Shown here: one piece after another, positions 56,814 through 64,000 of the stretch
Numbering within the stretch: the stretch's first letter is position 1
How the letters are laid out: each line of letters begins with the position of its first letter
Source of the DNA: Brachypterus glaber
Taxonomy: Eukaryota; Arthropoda; Insecta; Coleoptera; Kateretidae
Assembly (NCBI GenBank): GCA_958510825.1
Contig: OY294049.1
Location: forward strand, 1,054,001 to 1,118,000
Length of the DNA: 64,000 nt
Direction: 5' to 3'
Notes under the pieces: generated by a model
What the model was told of the DNA's origin: nothing
The model's database searches: none
What the model saw: only the letters and a program-made list of their open reading frames with translations
Made by a program: the position numbers and the translations under genes

Positions 56814-58004
56814 ATGCCGGTCGACCATACCCCAGTGAACAGTCAGGGGGTAACCACCCGCAGTAGGGGCTTCAACAGGAGGTCCTTGGAGGTATTTGAT
56901 CTCCCAAGCAATGTCAACAGGATGCCAGTCCTGTCTCCACAGATTGATGTAAATTTGGCAAGTAACACAACAACCCTACCTCAAAGTGCCACAGGTATGC
57001 CTAGAACAACAATAAGCGTGTCAAATTCATCAAATACCAATAGTTTTGAGGCGCACAGGGCGCAAGATGAATTTTGACCAATATTGGGCCAAACCTGAGC
57101 CCAATCCAACAGCTATGAAAGAGGGCCAGCAAGTTTTGGTGGCAATGCCCACTGGGGGCAACCTCCAAACAACCCTTGTTTTGTACCACAACAGGCAAAT
57201 GCCCATGGGGGACAGCCTCCACCATATCAATTAGTTTATAACGTACCACAAAATAATGTACAGGTACCACCACAATGTAACTTAGATATTGTAAGTCATG
57301 CCACAAAACTGCTTCCTACATTTAGGGATGATGGGGAAACACACCCTATCGATTTCATAAAAAAATTAGAGAATATAGTAAATACTTATAACTTATCTAT
57401 GCAAATAGTCGCTGCTATTTTAGGTGAACTTTTTGGGGCACCAGCCAAGCCATGGTGCGATGCTCTGATAGACTCCTTTGATACCTTTAGGGCTATGAAA
57501 ACTGCTTTTATAGAACAATTTTGGTCGCGTACAAGACAAACACAGGTTCGCTTAGCCTTAGACACAAATAAATATGATCGTTCAGGGTATGTAAACTATT
57601 TTTTAAAACAAGTTACTAGGGCGAAACACTTGTTACCACCATACACAGAACTAGAGCTAATAGCTTTAATTTCCAGGCATTTTCCACCAGCTATTTCTTG
57701 TTGTTTAATAGGTGCATTAACAATAAATGATGCACTCATTAGACTCCGACAGGGAGAACATTTTGATTATGATTTTGCATCGTCTTCTTCTTCTTCGGTC
57801 GATAACAATACTAGATCGGGGGACATTAGAACTACCAAGTCAGAGTTTTTGAACAAATGGGAAAAGCCGAAAGAAAACATAACCTATAAAAATCCAAATG
57901 TGTCTCCAAATCATAATAAAAACTATTCGTCTTCCCCTAGACCATTTAAAAAACTTAATCATGTGCAATTCGAAGGTCCGGAGGAAGAACCTTCGGAAAA
58001 CTAA
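56814..58004 (+). pseudogene. Gypsy gag
   Basis: One plus-strand frame from ATG 56814 to the stop at 58002-58004, with two premature in-frame stops (57075-57077 and 57096-57098). The N-terminal part is Ser/Thr/Asn-rich. A Gln/Pro-rich linker follows. The capsid-like region (about 57300-57760) has LPTFRDDGETHPIDFIKKLE, PAKPWCDALIDSFDTF, FIEQFWSRTRQTQVRLAL and FPPAISCCLIGAL. The C-terminus is basic and Ser/Asn-rich, without CCHC knuckles. It would be the particle protein. The stop overlaps the next ATG (TAATG). Confidence 0.85.
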
Positions 58005-58486
58005 TGGTTTCCCACCCGTCCAGTCCGCCTTTGGGGAACATTTCTAGGGCTGATTCTGTAAATTATCTTGTAAATAATCCCCGTGAGGATTTGTTAAGTG
58101 AATGTGACTTTAACCATGTTCAGTGGGACTTAGGCCGTACTCCAATCATAGCCATCACTATCAAAAATGTTCAGTACCCTTGTCTGGTAGATTCCGGCAG
58201 TGAGGTAAGTGCTTTTTCAGAGACCGTGGGCAATCAAGTCATTACAAATGACTTACCCTTTTTCCCAGTGACAGGAGTACGGGTGTCAGGTGCATTTAAA
58301 AATAAGCACAAAAAAATAACACACCAAGCACTCTTAAAATTTTCCTTAGCTGGTAATGAATTCGAGTTTGAATTCTTATTTATCCCCGACTTAGTATACC
58401 CCGTTATATTAGGTTGTTACTGGTTAAGATCGGTTAAAGGGAATATAAATCTTGAACACATGTTAAGCATGATAAAAATATTGTAG
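58004..58486 (+). CDS. Gypsy protease region
   Basis: A 160-codon frame starting at the ATG that overlaps the gag stop. YPCLVDSGSEVSAFSE holds the aspartic protease active site (DSG), and PVILGCYWLRSV is the typical C-terminal ILG motif. It matures the polyprotein in the particle. A TAG at 58484-58486 ends the frame before RT; the same frame reopens at about 58634, so the stop is probably a mutation. The TAATG overlap suggests reinitiation or frameshifting to make pol. Confidence 0.8.
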   Translation: MVSHPSSPPLGNISRADSVNYLVNNPREDLLSECDFNHVQWDLGRTPIIAITIKNVQYPCLVDSGSEVSAFSETVGNQVITNDLPFFPVTGVRVSGAFKNKHKKITHQALLKFSLAGNEFEFEFLFIPDLVYPVILGCYWLRSVKGNINLEHMLSMIKIL

Positions 58487-61191
58487 AGATCCCGGAAATA
58501 AAAAAAATATCATGACCTTTCGGCACCAATTATAAAGCCACTGAAGAAAATTTTTGCAATTAATAAATACCACTCTGTAAATAATAGTCACATTACTGAA
58601 ACAGCTTCTATAAATGAGGAAATTAGTGCAATTATGTCTTCCTTAGACCTCTCAAATAATGAAAAAAATGATTTTTTCAATTTATTGCAAAACCATAAAC
58701 AAATTTTTTCTGATAGACCTGGTTTAACCCAGGAGTATTTTCATGAAATCCATTTAAAGGATGATTTTTTTTCAACCTCCCTACCCCATTCCAGTGGCGC
58801 ATCGGGAAGCTGTGCAAAAGGTTATTGACTCTATGCTACAGTATGGTATTATTGAGCGAACAAATTCTTGCTCGTACAGTTCACGTTTATCTACGGCTGT
58901 CAAGAAGGATGGTACCATCCGAGTAGTACTGGATGCTCGTCGTCTTAATAGGGTCATGCTATCTGATGCCGAACTTCCGAGGAAAATACACAATATTTTG
59001 AGAACCTTACCCCCTAAAATTAAATTCATGTCCACCATTGACTTGACCCACTCTTATTGGTTTAAAAACGGCAATTAGTTCGTTTTCCAGGGCCATGGAC
59101 AAGATTTTGGGGACTGAGTTTAGCGAATTCGTAGTACCCTACGTGGATGACCTTCTGGTCATCTCAGAAACCCTAGACCAACATTTAGAGCATTTAGATA
59201 GGCTTTTTACTCGTTTGGCATCTGCAGGCTTAACACTTCCGTTAAAAAAATGTCAGTTTCTTCAAAGAGAAATGAAATTTTTAGGTTATATTCTGGATCA
59301 GCATGGGATCAGATCCGATAAGGATAGAGTCCGTGCCGTGTCTGAGTTTCCACAACCCAGGGATAAAAAACATTTACAATCCTTCTTGGGCTTGTGTAAT
59401 TTTGAGAGAATTTTTTGTGAAAAATTTGCGTCACTCGCAGAACCTCTTTGTAAACTACTCAGAAAAAAGGTCAAGTGGACTTGGTCTGATGAACAAGCAC
59501 AAGCGTTTCAAGGGCTTAAAAATCTCATTGCTCAGGAAGTACTTCTCTATCATGCTGATCAGAACCTTCAATATTGGGTTCAAACGGATTCGAGTGATGT
59601 AGGGCTTGGTGCACAATTATTTCAGATATAGAATGGTCAAAAACGAGTAGTGGCATATGCTAGTCGTTTGCTCCTTGATCGAGAGAAATCCTATTGCATC
59701 GCCGAAAAGGAGGCCTTGGCTGTGGTTTGGGCACTGTCCAAATGGAGGGTTTTCCTACTGGGAAATCACTTCATTATTCTTTCTGATCACCGTGCCTTAA
59801 CCTATTTACAGACGTGTAGGCTGCTTTCCCCCCGCCTTACGCGTTGGGCTCTGGCCTTCCAAGAATACTCATACGAAATCCGTTACATTAAGGGCTCAGA
59901 AAACGTGGTCAGCGACGCGCTTTCACGATTCCAAATAGCTCGGTTGCCGGTACCAGACGACAAATGCTTCCGCATTTGTTTCATGGTAAAACTTGGACCA
60001 AATTTCGCGCCTGTTATTGCTTCTATAACCGAGGATCAAAAACAAGACCCTAAACTTTCAGAAATTCGGCGTAATATTGAAATCAACCCCGCACAGCATC
60101 CAAAGTTCGTCATCTTCCAAGATATGCTCTTTCTTAGACAGTCTGAGGAAGAACCATGTCGCCTATGTATTCCAAAAAAGAGGATTACCGACTTTGTTAA
60201 GGCTTTTCACGAGTCTTTGGGACATTTCGGTGTCTACAAGACCTGGGCTGCCTTAAAACGGGAAGTTTGGTGGCAGAATATGCATTCCAGCGTAAAATCC
60301 ATAGTAAAAACCTGCCAAATTTGTCAGATGGCAAAAACCACCATTCTTCCAAAACCACCCTTTGAAAGTATTATTCTCGAAGGTCCAAGGGATCTTATGG
60401 CCCTAGACCTATACGGCCTGCTTCCAAAATCTAGGGGCGGCGTGACCTATATTTGTGTTTGCCTAGATGTCTTTTCAAAATTGGTAATTTTGTATCCCCT
60501 TAAAAGGGCTACAACGCTTTCTATTTTAAATCGTCTAAGAAACGATTATTTCCCGAAATATGGTCAGCCAAAGCGTATTTTGACTGATCACGGCACGCAA
60601 TTCACGGCGCGTTCGTGGAATTCCAATTTAGAAAGACTTGGTATTCAGGTCGTAAAATCTTCAGTGAGGCACCCGGAGGCTAATCCTTCCGAAAGAATAA
60701 TGAAAGAACTTTCAAGGTTCTTTCGCACCTTTTGCAATGCTAAGCACAAAAAATGGGCCTATGAGATTGATCATCTCACCAACATGTTAAACTGTGTTGT
60801 TTACGAATCCACAAATTGTACACCCACAGAGTTGCATACCGGGAAACCTCCACCTTTACTACTTTCCCATTTAATTAATTTTCCAGAAGTTCAGCAGGCG
60901 GCTGATTCTCATATTAAAGTTTATCTGGCGAGAGAGGCCTTGCTGTCAAAAGCAGACCGATCAAAAAATAAATACACGGACTTTAAAATTGGGGACTTGG
61001 TTTTACTCAAGGCTGAGCCAAAATCCTCTGTTTTAGATGCGGTCACAAAGAAGTTTATGCTTCTGTTCGAGGGTCCATATAGGATAAAGAAGGTTATTGG
61101 TCTTACCTCTTTTATCCTGGTGAATCCCGAAACCAATGAGGAAAGAGGTCGTTTCCATAGCTCTCATTTAAAAAGATATATTGAACCGTAA
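58487..61191 (+). pseudogene. Gypsy reverse transcriptase, RNase H and integrase
   Basis: 58634-59078 carries the RT start (SSRLSTAVKKDGTIRVVLDA, MSTIDLTHSYW) over a frame change near 58770. At about 59060 an internal deletion removes the region between the first catalytic Asp strand and the SSFSRAMDKILG helix, shifting frame. 59095-61191 is one frame with a single TAG (59629-59631). It has YVDDLLVIS, FLGYILDQHG and LGLCNFERIF. RNase H has YASRLLLDREKSYCIAEKEA. Integrase has HESLGHFGVYKTW with CQICQ, LDLYGLLPKS, LTDHGTQFTA and NPSERIMKEL (D, D, E present). The integrase part is intact, and RT is destroyed by the deletion. Confidence 0.93.
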
Positions 61192-61282
61192 AAATTTTTG
61201 ATTTTACCAGTTTTTTCGACTTTTTATAGTTTTTAATTCAGGTTTGCTCTTTTATTCACCATCTTAAAATCTAGGGGGCAGT

Positions 61283-61824
61283 TGAGGCGAAATAGTAATA
61301 GTTGTAATATAAATAAAATATATGAACACCCTGTATTAGAAAATATGTAAAATCAACAGAAGGTTAGTTAAGGCACCTTCGCCAAATTATAGTATTTAAT
61401 TTTTCGCGCCAATAATTTAAATATTTCTCAAGGACTTTCTTAGGGAAAAATCCTTGACAGTTTGACAGTTGGTCACTTGTTACTGACTACCGTGATCAAC
61501 AACACCAATTGTTAAGATTTTGGTGTAACTTGAATTATTGAAACCATCCTCAGGATTAATGCAAATTTCTCATGAAATTTGAGTTATCTGGTGCTTTCAG
61601 GTAATATTTATTTAAATATTTCTGCTTATAAAATACTAATTTCTAAACTTTCAGTTTTCAGTTATACGAAACTTAACTAATCTACTACGTTTACACAACA
61701 TTATAATAATAAAGTATGGTCGATCAACTTCTTCGTTTACTCTGAGCAACCCACTGACACCCCGAGAGTGAACAAGGTATTCTTACACGGCGCCCTAATC
61801 TCTTCAAAAGTTTACATTGTCACA
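61283..61824 (+). repeat. 3' LTR of the Gypsy element
   Basis: Copy of 56194-56736, followed by ATAA and the right half of the palindrome it interrupted. Confidence 0.95.
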
Positions 61825-61825
61825 A

Positions 61826-61955
61826 TAACGCTAGGTCAACTGTGGAATCAAATGCATAGTACAGTTTATAAGTATAATAATAATATCTTTAGTAAATAAT
61901 TAACTTTATAAACTGTACTATGTATTGAATTCCACAGTGGACCTAGCGTTATCAA
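61826..61955. repeat. Palindromic MITE, right copy
   Basis: TAACGCTAGGTCAACTGTGG...CCACAGTGGACCTAGCGTTA is inverted-repeat bounded with TAGTACAGTTTATAA paired inside. Inverse partner of 55405-55545; better preserved. Confidence 0.85.
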
Positions 61956-62228
61956 ATATACGGATAAGCGCTCAATTTCGAGAACGGTTAATTTTATAAC
62001 ATATTGCCTTATACCAATTTGTAGAGAATTTTATGCTCTACAACTTTGCTAATTACTCATTTGAAGCAAAGAAAACAAGATAATTACAAAAAACCGGTTT
62101 TTGCGACCTTTGACCTTGAATACCTTGCGACTCGCACACGATTCTATGACTTTTGAGCTAACTTACATAATATCAAAACAAAGACTTATACAAGTTTTAA
62201 GCTTGTTTCATTCCGAGGTTAAATCCCT

Positions 62229-64000
62229 ATTTGACTGGACTAAAATCTCATATTTATAGCTCTAAAACCTTATACAATAGTGGCATTATAAAATTATTTT
62301 ATTTACATTTAACTCGACTTAACTCATAAATCGTGCACACATATGAAATTTAACACATTATTGCGCACACTTACGACAAAAAATAGGCAAATTTATTTAT
62401 AAATCACACAATAGAGTAAATTTTACTCAGTTTTTTTAATTGTGTTTTTGTCGTTTCTTACTCATTACATGTAATCAGTATAGTATGTAAGTATATTATA
62501 CATACATACTACATTGTGCACATATTAAGCTATTTTTTCAATTTTTAGGTTATGTCATGTAGTCTGCCCTCATTGGGAGGAAAGCAGGAGTATTCGACTG
62601 TTTTTAATTATTATTTTTTAACTATTAAATGTATATTTGACCATCGTTTCTATCATTAAAATGAACAAGTTTGCCTGAAGATGTGTAAACATTCGAAATT
62701 GCAATCGCAAAATGTAGAGTTGACTGTAAGTGTATTATTTATCTATAAAATTATTCAACTTAAAAAAATCATGCAATAAGGCGTTTTAAAACAACTCTAC
62801 CTGCCATCTTTATAAATATATTTAATGTTGTAGGTGCCCAGGACCCACCCCATGGAGGTGACTACTTGTCGGATCCCTCCCTAACAGGGTTTCCAACAAC
62901 CCTGGAATACCTTGAAATCCTGGAAAACGCATGGAATTTAGATCCCCTCCTGGAATACCTGGAATTTAACATTTTTTTCTTAAGAAAACGGGTTTTTACC
63001 TGGAATTTTGTAATAGCACCTGGAATATAACATACTGAAATATAATTTGTTCAAGAAAAATTAAAACACTAGGTACAAAAATTAAAGAAAACAAAAAAAC
63101 ATCATAGATATTTATATTAGGTGATTTTCAAAAGACTGTAACTTGCCGAAAAATAGAGTAAAATAGGGTATTGATAAAAAAGAAAATTGAAGCTTGAAGT
63201 CTTTAGTTTTAAGATCCTGAAAAATATTAAAATATTTTTATCATTGACCGTTTTTGAGTAATCATAAAAAAATCAGCGTTAAAACAAATTTCCAAATTTT
63301 TGCTTGCCTTTCAAAAAGTCCACGGTCTTCAATATTTTTTCTTTTTGTTTTTGTCTGAAAGCTCTTTTAGCTTCATTCTTCTTCTTTAATTTCAGCGCTA
63401 AAACAGCTCTGTAGGATCATTTTATGTTGAGTTATCGGCGTTAAAAGCAAAAATGACTTTTAAATTTGACAATTAATTACTCATGATCTAATGACCGTAC
63501 AGAAAATTAAAGTATGGTTCAGCCCCCCAAGCCCTTAAATTATTTTTTTAATGATTTTTTAACTATTTTGCTTGTTACATTTTCATAAATTTTCGCCTGC
63601 GGCGCTACTGTTTGGGTTTTTGTTAATAGATTTTACAAAATAATATGATCCATTAAATTGGAAAAGGAGAAGGATCAATAATTCTAAAAAATTTCGGCTG
63701 TGGCATTAAACATAAGTTTTATTTTAAGAAAATTTACCCTACCTATTTTAAGTTTTATAAAACAATTTGTTTATCCGGCAAAACTGTGAAAACTTAAAAA
63801 AAAAATGGCCTGCTACGTTAAACTTGATTAACAATAATTGATATGTGATTACAATGTTAATTAATAGATTTTATAAAATTATTTACATGTCAATTTTTGA
63901 GGTGTTTGAAAAATGCAAAAATATTTCTAAACATTTTGGCCTACGGCGCAGCATAATAAGTTATATTTTAACATGTTTCACCTACTTATTACAATTTTAA
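62229..64000. other. Non-coding stretch to the window end
   Basis: No supported gene. 62460-62530 is rich in TATGTAAGTATA-type simple sequence. 62895-63030 has repeated CCTGGAATAYCTGGAA phrases. 63590 and 63940 share GCCTRCGGCG. The rest is AT-rich. Confidence 0.5.

Larger units (their letters stand above)
56194..61824 (+). mobile_element. Ty3/Gypsy LTR retrotransposon, recent
   Basis: 543- and 542-bp LTRs (56194-56736, 61283-61824) start TGAGGCG, end GTCACA and differ at about five positions by eye. ATAA flanks both ends (56190-56193, 61825-61828). The gag-protease-RT-RNase H-integrase order is Gypsy-type. A purine-rich tract (AAAATCTAGGGGGCAG) precedes the 3' LTR. The inside holds stops and one RT deletion, so this copy is defective though young. 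Confidence 0.95.
55127..62228. mobile_element. Large palindromic (foldback) repeat, split by a Gypsy element
   Basis: Left arm 55127-55860 and right arm 55905-56193 plus 61825-62228 are inverse copies, with the Gypsy element sitting in the right arm. Three nested layers are visible: outer arms (AGCTCAAAAGTC/GACTTTTGAGCT, AAAACCGTTTT, GATAAGCGCTC), a MITE-like palindrome in each arm (55405-55545 and 61826-61955), and a central palindrome (55546-56190). No genes belong to it. Confidence 0.82.

Overview
The window looks like a repeat-dense, AT-rich stretch of an arthropod genome, most likely an insect. The support is an R2-type and an R1-clade non-LTR element beside a 28S rDNA fragment, a BEL/Pao element with an env-like gene, a Gypsy element, and many palindromic MITEs. 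The exact order cannot be settled by eye. I see no certain intact host gene, no tRNA gene and no CRISPR array.

1-17.1 kb, minus strand, is a nested block. A BEL/Pao LTR retrotransposon (about 129-7716, 277-bp LTRs) sits in the 3' end of an R1-clade retrotransposon (1-132 plus 7713-11706). The 5' end of the R1-clade element abuts a 222-bp 28S rRNA fragment (11707-11928) that has lost an internal segment. On the other side of the 28S piece lies a decayed R2-type retrotransposon (about 11985-17113) with zinc fingers, RT and restriction-like endonuclease, itself interrupted by a 5'-truncated LINE (14281-15195). This is the arrangement expected of a dead rDNA piece carrying rDNA-specific retrotransposons.

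17.1-27 kb is mostly non-coding: two copies of a diverged repeat around a LINE fragment, a LINE ORF1 relic split by a solo LTR (24118-25239, CACC duplication), a CTT microsatellite and a small TIR element.

27.2-32.6 kb holds the most interesting object. It is a roughly 5.3-kb element with 0.6-0.7-kb diverged terminal inverted repeats enclosing a decayed plus-strand gene. The gene encodes several Cys/His clusters, a GRPSK motif, a DGGGGFF motif and a conserved C-terminal block. I recognise the protein type only as an uncharacterised, transposon-like family. A LINE interrupts the left TIR (ACTAATA duplication), and a 1.16-kb MITE with 12-bp TIRs and a TAA duplication interrupts the gene.

33.9-48 kb contains a LINE split by a palindromic MITE, a plus-strand Cys/His-rich gene fragment (35933-36607), a satellite of about 18 monomers of ~166 bp that switches strand near 38437, a large inverted repeat, a possible host-derived ORF (42903-43361) with a partial tandem copy, a nested palindrome and a 1.15-kb tandem duplication.

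48-64 kb contains further MITEs (one piggyBac-like), a 200-bp assembly gap, a ~0.6-kb ATTATC microsatellite, and a young Gypsy element (56194-61824, near-identical 543-bp LTRs, ATAA duplication) inserted in one arm of a large palindrome (55127-62228). Nearly all coding regions are broken by stops, frameshifts or deletions. The window is best read as a heterochromatin-like graveyard with successive dated insertions.
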